Part shown: positions 18,089 through 26,462 of the stretch, in pieces
How positions within the stretch are numbered: position 1 is the first letter of the stretch
How the letters are laid out: the number at the start of each line of letters is the position of its first letter
DNA from: Ichthyenterobacterium magnum
GTDB lineage: Bacteria; Bacteroidota; Bacteroidia; Flavobacteriales; Flavobacteriaceae
Direction: 5' to 3'
Length of the DNA stretch: 64,000 nt
NCBI RefSeq assembly: GCF_003610635.1
Contig: NZ_RAQJ01000001.1
Span: 868,474-932,473 of the forward strand
Program-made: the position numbers and the translations under genes
Notes under the pieces: generated by a model
Database searches by the model: none
Told to the model about the DNA's origin: nothing
Seen by the model: the letters and a program-made list of their open reading frames with translations, nothing else

Positions 18089-18631
18089 TTATTTATCCGT
18101 TAATAGTTTTTTTAATGTATTCCAACGAGGATCAATTGCCTCAGATGTTTCTTCTTTTTCGTCTAAGCCTTTTGGGCTTAACTCTTCTAATTTATCAAGT
18201 ATGTCTGACTTTAAGCTACCGTCTAATACTCCTGGATGAACTCGTTTTGCTGGTACAGATAATATGATTAATTCATAAATATACTGTGCAACATTGATTT
18301 CGTACTCACCATGAGGAATAATTAGTATGTCTTCATGTTCATTATTGTAATCATCTCCAAACTTAACAACTAAATCAAAATCACCTTTTACTTCTTGGTT
18401 AAATGGTTCGTTTGTTAAATCACAATTGATGTTTACAATGCCTTCAATTTCAAAATGTATCTCTAACAGTGTTGTCTTTTTTTCAAAAACTAAATCTGTT
18501 TTAACATTTACATTATTAAAATCCTCATACTCAAAATCTTCAAAGAACTTATTATCAATTTGATAATCAAAATGGTGCTTTCCTACTTTTAAACCAATAA
18601 ATGGTATAATATAATCCTTAAAGGGCTTCAT
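18089..18631 (-). CDS. DUF177 (YceD-like) protein
   Basis: A 180-residue acidic cytoplasmic protein of the DUF177/YceD family, which in plants and bacteria is linked to 23S rRNA accumulation and is nearly always encoded before rpmF. Signature segments: [16 protein letters not shown] near the middle, [20 protein letters not shown] and VPAKRVHPG, then [12 protein letters not shown] at the C-terminus. I start at [15 protein letters not shown] (18631); a longer frame from 18697 adds residues unlike the family. pdxA lies upstream on the same strand, with a gap of about 73 bases. Confidence 0.88.
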   Translation of the reverse strand: MKPFKDYIIPFIGLKVGKHHFDYQIDNKFFEDFEYEDFNNVNVKTDLVFEKKTTLLEIHFEIEGIVNINCDLTNEPFNQEVKGDFDLVVKFGDDYNNEHEDILIIPHGEYEINVAQYIYELIILSVPAKRVHPGVLDGSLKSDILDKLEELSPKGLDEKEETSEAIDPRWNTLKKLLTDK

Positions 18632-18704
18632 AATCACATTCATTTTGAGCCTGCAAATATATAAAAAAATTTGATACCAATCGTTTGTTGTAAACAAAAA
18701 TTGT

Positions 18705-19751
18705 TTATATCTTTTTTGGCTGTTTCTTTAACGGGTTTTTAGATGCTTTTTCATATTCATTTCTGTTTCTAAAAATCTTAATAGCTGTAAATATTGCTTC
18801 TTTAAAGGAACTTTCGTTTGCTTGATTTTTTCCCGCTATTTCATAGGCTATTCCGTGGTCTGGAGACGTTCTCACTTTATTAAGTCCTGCAGTAAAATTA
18901 ACGCCTTCGCCAAATGAAATTGTTTTAAAAGGTATTAAGCCTTGGTCGTGATACGATGCCATAACTGCATCAAAGTTTTTATAATTACTTGAACCAAAAA
19001 AACTATCGGCCGAATATGGGCCATATACTAGTTTACCAGATTCTTTAATTTCTTGTAATGTTGGTCTTAGTATTTTATCATCTTCGTCACCAATAACACC
19101 ATTATCTCCAGCATGTGGGTTGATTGCCAAAACTGCAATTTTTGGTCTATTAATTCTAAAATCTTTAACAAGTGATGTATAAACTGTTTCTATTTTCTCA
19201 ATAATACGTTGTTTAGTTATGTGTTGAGGAACATCTTTAACTGGGACATGATCTGTAAGTAAACCTACTTTAAGCTCATCTGTAACCATAAACATTAGGC
19301 TATTGCCATTAAGCTCTTTAGCCAGGTAATCTGTATGGCCAGGAAAATTAAATTCTTGAGATTGTATATTATGTTTATTTATTGGTGCGGTTACAAGAAC
19401 ATCAATTAACCCTTTTTTTAAAGCTTGTGTTGCAGACTCTAACGATTTAACAGCATATTTTCCAATGTTAGCATCTTCTTTTCCAAAAACAATATTTACA
19501 TTTTCCTTCCAAACATTAACTACATTAATTTTATTTTCAACAGTATGACTTACATCATTTACACCTTGAAAATTAATACTGCTTTTAAAGTGCTTTTTAA
19601 AAAACATCATTGTTTTATTAGAAGCAAAAATAATTGGCGTACAAAAATCTAGCATGCGTGTATCCTCAAATGTTTTTATAATAATTTCTGCTCCAATACC
19701 ATTTAAGTCTCCTATAGAAATTCCAACTTTAATTTTTTCAGGGTTTTTCAT
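18705..19751 (-). CDS. pdxA: 4-hydroxythreonine-4-phosphate dehydrogenase
   Basis: A 348-residue enzyme that oxidises 4-phosphohydroxy-L-threonine in pyridoxal-phosphate synthesis. Visible motifs: VGISIGDLNGIGAEII at the N-terminus, FPGHTDYLAKEL (metal His), AVLAINPHAGDNG, and ASYHDQGLIPFK (metal His), followed by RTSPDHGIAYEIAG. I start at MKNPEKIKV (19751); the longer frame from 19799 runs into the ribE upstream region. It is divergent from ribE, with about 60 bases between the two starts, so the two vitamin genes (B6 and B2) share a promoter region. Confidence 0.95.
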   Translation of the reverse strand: MKNPEKIKVGISIGDLNGIGAEIIIKTFEDTRMLDFCTPIIFASNKTMMFFKKHFKSSINFQGVNDVSHTVENKINVVNVWKENVNIVFGKEDANIGKYAVKSLESATQALKKGLIDVLVTAPINKHNIQSQEFNFPGHTDYLAKELNGNSLMFMVTDELKVGLLTDHVPVKDVPQHITKQRIIEKIETVYTSLVKDFRINRPKIAVLAINPHAGDNGVIGDEDDKILRPTLQEIKESGKLVYGPYSADSFFGSSNYKNFDAVMASYHDQGLIPFKTISFGEGVNFTAGLNKVRTSPDHGIAYEIAGKNQANESSFKEAIFTAIKIFRNRNEYEKASKNPLKKQPKKI

Positions 19752-19811
19752 TAAAATGCTATCTTTTGTGTGTAATTTTATCCTTGCAAATTTAACCAAT
19801 TAATCGACATT

Positions 19812-20402
19812 ATGTTTACAGGAATTATTGAAACTCTTGGGGTTGTAACAAATCTTAAATATGAAAATGAAAACCTTCACATTACTGTTGAAAGTAATAT
19901 AACTTCTGAATTAAAAATAGATCAAAGTGTAGCACATAATGGCGTATGTTTGACTGTGGTAAGTATTAATAACAATGAATATACTGTTACAGCAATAAAA
20001 GAAACTTTAGATAAAACGAACTTGAGTCTACTTAAAAAAAGAGATATTGTAAACCTTGAAAGAGCTATGAAACTAGGTGATAGGCTTGATGGACATATTG
20101 TACAAGGGCATGTTGATCAAACTGCAATATGTAAATCTATTACGAATCAAAACGGAAGTTGGTTTTTTACGTTTTCTTATGACTCTGCATTAAATAATAT
20201 TACTATAGAAAAAGGCTCAGTAACTGTTAATGGTGTTAGCTTAACTGTAGTAGATTCTAAAAAAAATGAATTTAGCGTAGCAATAATACCTTACACTTTT
20301 GAGCATACAAACTTTAATAAATTTAGAATTGATAGTAAGGTTAATTTAGAATTTGATGTACTTGGTAAATACATTCAAAAATTATACGCTTTAAAAAATT
20401 AA
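19812..20402 (+). CDS. ribE: Riboflavin synthase alpha chain
   Basis: A 196-residue enzyme that dismutates two molecules of 6,7-dimethyl-8-ribityllumazine to riboflavin. It shows the two-fold internal repeat of lumazine-binding barrels: MFTGIIETLGVV with HNGVCLTVVSIN in the first half and GHIVQGHVDQT with TVNGVSLTVVDS in the second. Length is normal. No FMN riboswitch fits in the short divergent region to pdxA. Its stop codon shares bases with the stop of the convergent PID-CTERM-like gene (TTAA at 20399-20402). Confidence 0.95.
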   Translation: MFTGIIETLGVVTNLKYENENLHITVESNITSELKIDQSVAHNGVCLTVVSINNNEYTVTAIKETLDKTNLSLLKKRDIVNLERAMKLGDRLDGHIVQGHVDQTAICKSITNQNGSWFFTFSYDSALNNITIEKGSVTVNGVSLTVVDSKKNEFSVAIIPYTFEHTNFNKFRIDSKVNLEFDVLGKYIQKLYALKN

Positions 20403-20614
20403 TTAACCTTTTTAATTTGTTTTAGGACTATTCTTGTTCCATAAAAAATAGCTAAAACTAAAACAAAAGGTATGGCATCATCAATTGGAAATCCTGGTGG
20501 ACCAGGAGGCGCAGGTGGTGGTGGCTGCGGATTATCTGTAATTTGCGCAACGCATACAAAACTTATTAATACAAATAAGATTGAGGCAATAAATTTCTTG
20601 TTTTGTATTTTCAT
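20399..20614 (-). CDS. Small PID-CTERM-like surface mini-protein
   Basis: A 71-residue exported protein. Signal peptide with core FIASILFVLISFVCVAQ, then a short Pro-rich stretch (NPQPPPPAPPGPPGFPIDD), then a hydrophobic helix AIPFVLVLAIFYGTRIVL and a basic tail KQIKKVN. The Pro-rich, P-I-D, transmembrane, basic-tail order matches the PID-CTERM-like mini-proteins known from Bacteroidota, which consist of little more than two sorting signals. I start at MKIQNKKF (20614). Function unknown; it may be processed by a dedicated sorting protease. It shares its stop with ribE. Confidence 0.65.
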   Translation of the reverse strand: MKIQNKKFIASILFVLISFVCVAQITDNPQPPPPAPPGPPGFPIDDAIPFVLVLAIFYGTRIVLKQIKKVN

Positions 20615-20843
20615 GAGTTTGTAAATGTAAAAAAAAATAACAGTTAACAAAATAAATAAGTGATAAAAAATCCTTGAAACGCAAAAAACTTCGACGAAAT
20701 GCGTTAATCAAATTTGTGTGTTTTTTATTACATATGTGTGTTCAAATATATATCTTTAAAAAATAAAAACACAAAAAAAATAATGTAAATCGTTGTTATG
20801 CACTTATTTACGGAGTAACTAAAAAAGTTAGTAAATTAGCAAT

Positions 20844-20876
20844 AAAAAAGCACCCACAATAAATTTGTAAGTGCTT
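20844..20876 (-). terminator. Terminator hairpin downstream of the CAU tRNA
   Basis: On the minus strand AAGCAC (20876-20871) pairs with GTGCTT (20854-20849) and is followed by a T run (20848-20844). It lies 11 bases after the tRNA 3' end. Confidence 0.7.
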
Positions 20877-20887
20877 GATTTTAAAAG

Positions 20888-20961
20888 TGGTCCCACTTGG
20901 GCTCGAACCAAGGACCACCTGATTATGAGTCAGGTGCTCTAACCAACTGAGCTATGGGACC
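20888..20961 (-). tRNA. tRNA with CAU anticodon (elongator Met or Ile2)
   Basis: The minus strand folds into a full 74-nt cloverleaf: acceptor GGTCCCA/TGGGACC, D arm GCTC/GAGC, anticodon arm CCTGA-CTCATAA-TCAGG, 5-base variable loop, T arm CTTGG/CCAAG, discriminator A. CCA is not encoded. The anticodon is CAU. The anticodon stem lacks the three G-C pairs of initiator tRNA, so it is either elongator Met or the lysidine-modified Ile2; I cannot separate these by eye. Confidence 0.93.
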
Positions 20962-21038
20962 TATTGACTTGTGTCAATATACTTTATTACTAAAGCGAGT
21001 GCAATATTACTATATATTTTAAAACTCTACAAGAATTT

Positions 21039-21443
21039 TTATTTCTTTATCTCTTGGCACAACTCAATTAAAACACCATTTGTAGATTTTGGGTGCAAAA
21101 AAGCAATTAACTTATTATCTGCTCCTTTTTTTGGTGTTTTATGAATAAGCTTAAAACCTTCTTTTGTTAATCTGTCTATTTCTTTTTCAATATTTGAAAC
21201 CGCAAATGCTATATGATGAATTCCTTCGCCTTTTTTTTCTATAAACTTTGCTATAGGGCTTTCTGTTGATGTTGCTTGAAGTAATTCAATTTTATTAGAA
21301 CCTACTTTAAAAAATGACGTTTTTACGCCTTCACTTTCTACAGCTTCAATTTTATAATGTTTCTTTCCAAATAAAGCAGAAAACAACTCATTTGAAGCTT
21401 CTAAATCTTTAACTGCAATACCTATATGTTCTATTTTCTTCAT
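21039..21443 (-). CDS. mce: Methylmalonyl-CoA epimerase
   Basis: A 134-residue VOC-fold metalloenzyme that interconverts (R)- and (S)-methylmalonyl-CoA in propionate metabolism. Typical segments: IEHIGIAVKDLEASNELF (metal His), KIELLQATSTESPIAKFI (metal Glu and the catalytic region), GEGIHHIAFAV (metal His) and GVLIELCQE (metal Glu). The mutase genes are not in the window. Either ATG 21443 or 21449 could start it; the region directly upstream holds a 7-bp hairpin (21450-21467) that could affect initiation. Confidence 0.93.
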   Translation of the reverse strand: MKKIEHIGIAVKDLEASNELFSALFGKKHYKIEAVESEGVKTSFFKVGSNKIELLQATSTESPIAKFIEKKGEGIHHIAFAVSNIEKEIDRLTKEGFKLIHKTPKKGADNKLIAFLHPKSTNGVLIELCQEIKK

Positions 21444-21449
21444 ATTCAT

Positions 21450-21467
21450 TTTCCGTGAAAACGGAAA
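21450..21467. promoter_or_regulatory. Perfect hairpin touching the mce start
   Basis: TTTCCGT (21450-21456), GAAA, ACGGAAA (21461-21467) form a 7-bp perfect stem. On the minus strand it ends directly next to the upstream ATG of mce, where it could hide the ribosome site or serve as an operator. Confidence 0.4.
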
Positions 21468-21528
21468 CCTTATTAATTACATTGACTCTTTTGTGCGTTC
21501 AAAGTTAACATATTCCTCAATTATCGCC

Positions 21529-21536
21529 TATTTTTG
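21529..21536 (+). promoter_or_regulatory. Candidate -7 box TATTTTTG upstream of rbfA
   Basis: Exact TANNTTTG match 90 bases before the rbfA ATG, in the divergent gap with mce. No well-spaced -33 TTG. Confidence 0.4.
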
Positions 21537-21626
21537 CAGTTAGAAACCAAAACTTGGTTTTATTTTTGATAAAGTCGTTATATTGGTTTAACTGATGATG
21601 ATGTAAAACGACTTAAATTTAAGACA

Positions 21627-22025
21627 ATGGAAGAATTAACGCAACGACAAAAAAAAATTGGCGGACTATTACAAAAGGATCTTGCAGATATATTACAAAA
21701 AGCAGCTACTGATGGTGGATTACGAGGTGTAATCATTTCTGTAAGTAAAGTAAACGTAACAACAGATTTGTCTGTGGCTAAAGTATACCTTAGTGTTTTT
21801 CCTAATAATAAAGGAAAAGAACTTATTGAAGGTATTCGCTCAAATACGCCATTAATTCGTCATGAAATGGCGCAACGCACAAAAAACCAATTACGACGCA
21901 TGCCTAATTTAGAGTTTTTTATTGATGACTCTTTAGAATATATTGATGGTATTGAAAAATCTCTTAAAGGCGAAGATAATCCAATTAAAGATTCTGATTT
22001 ACTTAGTAAACGAAAAAAATCGTAA
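21627..22025 (+). CDS. rbfA: Ribosome-binding factor A
   Basis: A 132-residue KH-like protein that binds free 30S subunits and helps mature the 5' end of 16S rRNA. N-terminus EELTQRQKKIGGLLQKDLAD, middle VNVTTDLSVAKVYLSVFP and C-terminal RMPNLEFFIDDSLEYIDGIE match RbfA, including the D-S-hydrophobic end motif. It is followed 33 bases later by the LolC/E-like permease on the same strand, probably one transcript. Confidence 0.95.
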   Translation: MEELTQRQKKIGGLLQKDLADILQKAATDGGLRGVIISVSKVNVTTDLSVAKVYLSVFPNNKGKELIEGIRSNTPLIRHEMAQRTKNQLRRMPNLEFFIDDSLEYIDGIEKSLKGEDNPIKDSDLLSKRKKS

Positions 22026-22058
22026 TCGGTTTATGTTTTTCTTTTCGTAGTATTGTGT

Positions 22059-23261
22059 ATGCATTTCTCATTATATATAGCTAAGCGATATTTGTTTTCT
22101 AGAAGCAGTAATAATGCTATAAACATTATGACTTTAATTGCGGCTTTAGGAATAATAATAACTTCTGCTGCACTTTATATTGTGCTTTCTGGTTTTTCTG
22201 GACTAAAAGATTATAGTTTAGAGTTTTCTTCTTTTGTTGATCCAGATTTAAAAATAGTACCACAACAAGGCAAATCGTTTTTAGTGTCTAATGATAATTT
22301 ATTAGCAATTAATAAAATAAAAGGCGTAACATCTTATTCAAAAATTATTGAAGAAAGCGTTATTGTTGAGTTTGATGGAAAACGTCAAATTGTAACACTT
22401 AAAGGTGTTGACGACAACTACAACCAGGTCACACAAATTGATACAATGATTTTTTATGGGAAATGGTTTTCAAAAGGTTCAAATCAAGTGGTTACAGGTC
22501 TTGGTATTTCTAATAATTTATCTATTGGTATTTTTGACTATGCAAAGGCTATATCTATTTCTGTCCCCAAACCAGGTAAAGGTCAAATTAGCTCAGTAAA
22601 GAGTGCTTTTAATACTATAAGTACAAATAATAGTGGGATTTTTGATATTAATGAAGAACTTAATAATGAGTACATTTTTTCTTCTCTAGAAACCGCTAAA
22701 CACCTCTTAAATTATAAGGACAACCAAGTGTCTTCATTAGAAATAAAGCTAGATAAAGGAACGGATGAAACACTTATTAAGGAAGCTATTTTAACTGTTT
22801 TTAATAATACAGTTGATGTAAAAGACAGGTCGCAATTAAATGATGCTTTGTATAAAATGTTAAACACCGAAAATATAGCTGTTTATCTTATTTTCACACT
22901 CGTTATTATAATCGCTTTATTTAATGTTATTGGTGCTTTAATTATGATGATACTTGATAAAAAAGCCTCTGTAACTACCTTATTTAATTTAGGAACAACA
23001 GCTAAAGACATAAGAAAAATTTTCTTTCTACAAGGCAGTTTAATGACTGTTTTAGGTGGTTTTATAGGTTTAATTTTAGGTGTTGTTATTGTATTTCTTC
23101 AACAGCAATTTTCGTTGATTATGATTACACCGTCTTTACCTTATCCTGTAGCAATGAAGCTTTTTAATTTTTTAATTGTTTTGGCTACAATTATTATTTT
23201 AGGCGTTTTAGCCTCTAAGCTTGCCTCGAGGAGAATTACTAAAAATTTCGTGAATTCTTAA
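22059..23261 (+). CDS. FtsX/LolC-LolE-like ABC transporter permease
   Basis: A 400-residue inner-membrane protein with one N-terminal helix (MTLIAALGIIITSAALYIVL), a periplasmic domain of about 220 residues, and three C-terminal helices (around VYLIFTLVIIIALFNVIGAL, GSLMTVLGGFIGLILGVVIV and FLIVLATIIILGVLAS), the MacB/FtsX topology. The N-terminal start LYIAKRYLFSRSSNNAINIM matches the LolC/E lipoprotein-release branch. No LolD-type ATPase lies beside it. I prefer the ATG at 22059 to the TTG at 22053. Its stop shares bases with that of the convergent dusB gene. Confidence 0.88.
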   Translation: MHFSLYIAKRYLFSRSSNNAINIMTLIAALGIIITSAALYIVLSGFSGLKDYSLEFSSFVDPDLKIVPQQGKSFLVSNDNLLAINKIKGVTSYSKIIEESVIVEFDGKRQIVTLKGVDDNYNQVTQIDTMIFYGKWFSKGSNQVVTGLGISNNLSIGIFDYAKAISISVPKPGKGQISSVKSAFNTISTNNSGIFDINEELNNEYIFSSLETAKHLLNYKDNQVSSLEIKLDKGTDETLIKEAILTVFNNTVDVKDRSQLNDALYKMLNTENIAVYLIFTLVIIIALFNVIGALIMMILDKKASVTTLFNLGTTAKDIRKIFFLQGSLMTVLGGFIGLILGVVIVFLQQQFSLIMITPSLPYPVAMKLFNFLIVLATIIILGVLASKLASRRITKNFVNS

Positions 23262-24250
23262 GAGAATTGATGATTAGAAAATTTATCTAATACCTCATCA
23301 AAAGCAGCAAACACATCTTTAGGGTCATCGCTAGTTACCATTTTCATTCGGTAAGGTTTAAAGTCTGGAATTCCTTTAAAGTAATTTGTATAATGTCGTC
23401 TTGTTTCAAAAACGCCTAACTTCTCTCCTTTCCAATCAATAGACATTTGTAAATGTCTACGCGCGGCATCAACACGTTCTTCTAAGGTAATAGGAGTTAA
23501 ATGCTCGCCTGTTTTAAAAAAGTGTTTTACTTGTTTAAAAAACCATGGGTTACCAATACTTGCGCGCCCAATCATACAGCCATCTAATCCATAACTATCT
23601 CGCATTTCCATAGCACGTTCTGGAGATGTCACATCACCATTTCCAAATACTGGAATATGCATTCTTGGATTATTTTTAACTTCTGCAATTGGCTTCCAAT
23701 TGGCATCGCCTTTATACATTTGTGCACGTGTACGTCCATGAATAGAAATAGCTTTACAGCCAACATCTTGTAAACGTTCGGCTACTTCAACAATTTTTAT
23801 AGAATCGTGATCCCAACCCAAACGTGTCTTTACGGTTACTGGTAAATTAGTCCGTTTAACTATTTCTGCAGTTAAGCTTTCCATAAGGCAGATATCTTTT
23901 AAAATACCTGCACCAGCACCTTTACTCACTACCTTTTTAACAGGACAACCAAAATTAATGTCAATGATATCTGGATTAGATTTCTCTACAATATCAATAG
24001 TTTTTAGCATGCTATCTAAATTGGCTCCAAAAATTTGAATACCAACTGGTCGTTCCTTCTCATAAATATCAAGCTTCATAACGCTTTTTGCAGCATCACG
24101 AATTAAACCTTCGCTAGAAATAAACTCTGTATAAACCACATCTGCGCCTTGCTCTTTACATAAGGCTCTAAAAGGTGGATCACTCACATCTTCCATTGGT
24201 GCCAAAAGCAATGGGAAATCTGGAAGTTCTATGTTGTCTATTTTTACCAA
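23258..24250 (-). CDS. dusB: tRNA-dihydrouridine synthase
   Basis: A 330-residue FMN enzyme that reduces uridines in the tRNA D loop with NADPH. Motifs: LLLAPMEDVSDPPFRALC at the N-terminus (FMN binding), DINFGCPVKKVVSKGAGAGI (catalytic Cys), VTVKTRLGWD, ISIHGRTRAQMYKG and GCMIGRASIGNPWFFKQ (phosphate binding). The set fits DusB. The exact tRNA positions modified cannot be read from sequence. It is divergent from the Lgt-like operon, and a -7 box TAATTTTG lies 20 bases before its start on the minus strand. Confidence 0.94.
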   Translation of the reverse strand: MVKIDNIELPDFPLLLAPMEDVSDPPFRALCKEQGADVVYTEFISSEGLIRDAAKSVMKLDIYEKERPVGIQIFGANLDSMLKTIDIVEKSNPDIIDINFGCPVKKVVSKGAGAGILKDICLMESLTAEIVKRTNLPVTVKTRLGWDHDSIKIVEVAERLQDVGCKAISIHGRTRAQMYKGDANWKPIAEVKNNPRMHIPVFGNGDVTSPERAMEMRDSYGLDGCMIGRASIGNPWFFKQVKHFFKTGEHLTPITLEERVDAARRHLQMSIDWKGEKLGVFETRRHYTNYFKGIPDFKPYRMKMVTSDDPKDVFAAFDEVLDKFSNHQFS

Positions 24251-24269
24251 GATTTAAAAAAATTTGAAG

Positions 24270-24277
24270 CAAAATTA
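24270..24277 (-). promoter_or_regulatory. Candidate -7 box TAATTTTG upstream of dusB
   Basis: Exact TANNTTTG on the minus strand (CAAAATTA on plus), 20 bases before the dusB start. Confidence 0.42.
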
Positions 24278-24334
24278 CATCTTTTTAAGTTATTGCGTAT
24301 CTTCAATGTTATTTAACCTATTATAACTTCTTTA

Positions 24335-25078
24335 TTGACAATTCCTTTTGAACCTATTCTTTTTGGTTATTCTATAAACATTCACCTTGTTTTAGAGTAT
24401 TTGGCTTTTTTTGTGGCATTTCGTTATTATGTGATTTTACGTAAACAAAGTAAAGACTCCATTTCATCTATTAACCGATTATCTATTATTCTGGGTGCTG
24501 CGCTTGGCGCATTAATTGGATCACGATTAATCGGTTTATTAGAAAACCCTTTAGTAGAGTTTTCGCAAGAAAACTTTATTCAGCTTATAAACACTAAAAC
24601 CATAATGGGTGGATTATTTGGAGGTTTACTTGGTGTTGAATTGGCTAAAAAAGTAATAGGCGAAACCAGCTCATCTGGTGACTTGTTTGTGTTTCCAATT
24701 ATTCTAGGAATATTTATTGGTAGAATTGGTTGTTTTCTATCTGGAACAAACGAGTTTACTTATGGAATACAAACAGTTTCTGTTTTTGGGATGAACTTAG
24801 GTGATGATATACTAAGACATCCTGTTGCTTTATATGAATTAGTGTTTTTAATCCTTTTATTTTTTGGCTTAAAACATTTGCAGAACAATTCAAACTTAAA
24901 AAATGGTGCGCTTTTTAAATGGTTCATGATTTTCTATTTTACATTTCGGTTCTTTATTGAATTTTTAAAACCTAACGTGTTTTATGTTTTAGGTTTAAGT
25001 ACAATTCAAATTTTATGTCTAATTTGTTTACTCTATTATCACAAAACAATTTTAAACCGTTTTAAAAATGCCAGTTAG
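24335..25078 (+). CDS. Lgt-like integral membrane protein (prolipoprotein diacylglyceryl transferase family, altered active site)
   Basis: A 247-residue polytopic membrane protein with about seven hydrophobic segments. It has Lgt landmarks: GRIGCFLSGTNEFTYG (residues 129-144, where Lgt has GRxGNFxNxE), HPVALYE (162-168) and RFFIEFLKP (205-213). R130 and R205 correspond to the two essential arginines, but the His of the HGG motif is Met (KTIMGGLFGG) and the conserved Asn positions are Cys and Ser. So it may use another substrate than prolipoprotein. TTG is the only sensible start. It overlaps the next gene, a Tes-like radical SAM enzyme, by 11 bases, which points to lipid modification. Confidence 0.8.
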   Translation: MTIPFEPILFGYSINIHLVLEYLAFFVAFRYYVILRKQSKDSISSINRLSIILGAALGALIGSRLIGLLENPLVEFSQENFIQLINTKTIMGGLFGGLLGVELAKKVIGETSSSGDLFVFPIILGIFIGRIGCFLSGTNEFTYGIQTVSVFGMNLGDDILRHPVALYELVFLILLFFGLKHLQNNSNLKNGALFKWFMIFYFTFRFFIEFLKPNVFYVLGLSTIQILCLICLLYYHKTILNRFKNAS

Positions 25079-26462
25079 AAAATACACATATTACGATTTT
25101 ACATTAAGCTTATGCCCTGAGTGCTTAAAACGTGTGGATGCTAAAATTGTTTTTGAAAACAGTAACGTATATATGCTTAAACGCTGCAATGAACATGGCA
25201 ACTCTAAAGTGCTTATTGCTGATGATATTGAGTATTATAAAAACATAAGAAACTATAACAAGCCTAGTGAAACACCTTATACGTTTAATACAAAAACACA
25301 CTATGGTTGTCCTTACGATTGTGGTTTGTGCCCAGATCATGAACAACATTCATGCTTAACCGTTGTAGAGGTTACAGATCGTTGTAATTTAACTTGTCCA
25401 ACCTGTTATGCAGGATCTTCTCCAACTTATGGTAGACATCGTACTTTAGATGAAGTTAAGCAAATGCTTGATACTATTGTAAAGAATGAAAAAGAACCAG
25501 ATGTGGTTCAAATTTCAGGTGGCGAACCAACCATTCATCCTCAATTTTTTGAGATTTTAGACTATGCCAAATCGCTTCCTATTAGGCATTTAATGTTAAA
25601 CACTAACGGAATTAAAATAGCAAAGGATTTCGCTTTCGCAGAAAAACTTAAAACTTATGCTCCAGATTTTGAAATTTATTTACAATTTGATTCTTTTCAA
25701 AACAGCGTATTGCAAGAATTACGAGGGGCAGATTTAAGAGATATTCGCAAACAAGCCATAGAAAACCTCAACAAATTAAACCTATCTACAACTTTAGTTG
25801 TAACACTCCAAAAAGGATTAAATGATGACGAAATTGGCAAAGTAATTGAATATGCTTTACAACAAAAATGCGTTAGAGGTGTTACGCTTCAGCCTACACA
25901 AATTGCAGGTAGATTAGATAACTTTAATCCTGAAACTGATCGTATGACACTTACAGAAGTGCGTCGAAAAATTCTCGAACAAACAAGCATTTTCAATCCT
26001 GATGATTTGTTGCCTGTACCTTGCAATCCTGATGCGTTAGTAATGGGTTACGCTTTAAAATTAGGCGGCGAAGTATTTCCGTTAACACGATATATAAACC
26101 CAAACGATTTATTAGACAATAGCAAAAATACCATAATTTATGAGCAAGACGAACAGCTTCATGGCAAAATGATTGAGCTCTTTAGCACTGGTAACTCTGT
26201 TGAAGTTGCCGAAGAAAACCTAAAGTCTATAATGTGTTGTTTGCCAAGTATTGATGCACCTAATCTAGGTTACGATAATTTATTTCGTGTCATTATTATG
26301 CAGTTTATTGATGCCTATAATTTTGATGTTCGTGCTATAAAAAAATCTTGTGTTCATATAGTAGATAAAGACAATAAAATAATTCCGTTTGAAACTATGA
26401 ACCTGTTTTATCGTGATGATAAAAAGAAATACTTAGAAGAACTTAAAAATGAAATAGTATGA
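25068..26462 (+). CDS. Radical SAM protein, tetraether lipid synthase (Tes/MJ0619)-like
   Basis: A 464-residue radical SAM enzyme. Cysteine layout in order: C16PEC19 and C40NEHG, a rubredoxin-like metal site; C81PYDC85GLC88 with C96, an extra iron-sulfur site; C106NLTC110PTC113, the SAM-cluster motif; GGEP at 151-154; C-terminal MCCLPSIDAPNLGYDNLFR and KKSCVHIVDKDNKIIPFE. This set and order match the archaeal MJ0619/Tes family, which joins lipid chains by C-C bond formation. Bacterial members are less studied. It lies between an Lgt-like membrane protein (11-base overlap) and two tiny membrane proteins (ATGA overlap). Radical chemistry on acyl chains is inference from family and context. Confidence 0.82.
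   Translation: MPVRKYTYYDFTLSLCPECLKRVDAKIVFENSNVYMLKRCNEHGNSKVLIADDIEYYKNIRNYNKPSETPYTFNTKTHYGCPYDCGLCPDHEQHSCLTVVEVTDRCNLTCPTCYAGSSPTYGRHRTLDEVKQMLDTIVKNEKEPDVVQISGGEPTIHPQFFEILDYAKSLPIRHLMLNTNGIKIAKDFAFAEKLKTYAPDFEIYLQFDSFQNSVLQELRGADLRDIRKQAIENLNKLNLSTTLVVTLQKGLNDDEIGKVIEYALQQKCVRGVTLQPTQIAGRLDNFNPETDRMTLTEVRRKILEQTSIFNPDDLLPVPCNPDALVMGYALKLGGEVFPLTRYINPNDLLDNSKNTIIYEQDEQLHGKMIELFSTGNSVEVAEENLKSIMCCLPSIDAPNLGYDNLFRVIIMQFIDAYNFDVRAIKKSCVHIVDKDNKIIPFETMNLFYRDDKKKYLEELKNEIV

Noticed and set aside
19751-19812. FMN or other riboswitch before ribE
   Set aside because: The divergent gap to pdxA is only about 60 bases, too short for the FMN aptamer, and no aptamer motif is visible.
20615-20843. 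Possible regulatory RNA between the CAU tRNA terminator and the PID-CTERM-like gene
   Set aside because: Only TGTGTGTT-type short repeats and a weak AACGCA/TGCGTT stem (20678-20705); not enough for a call.
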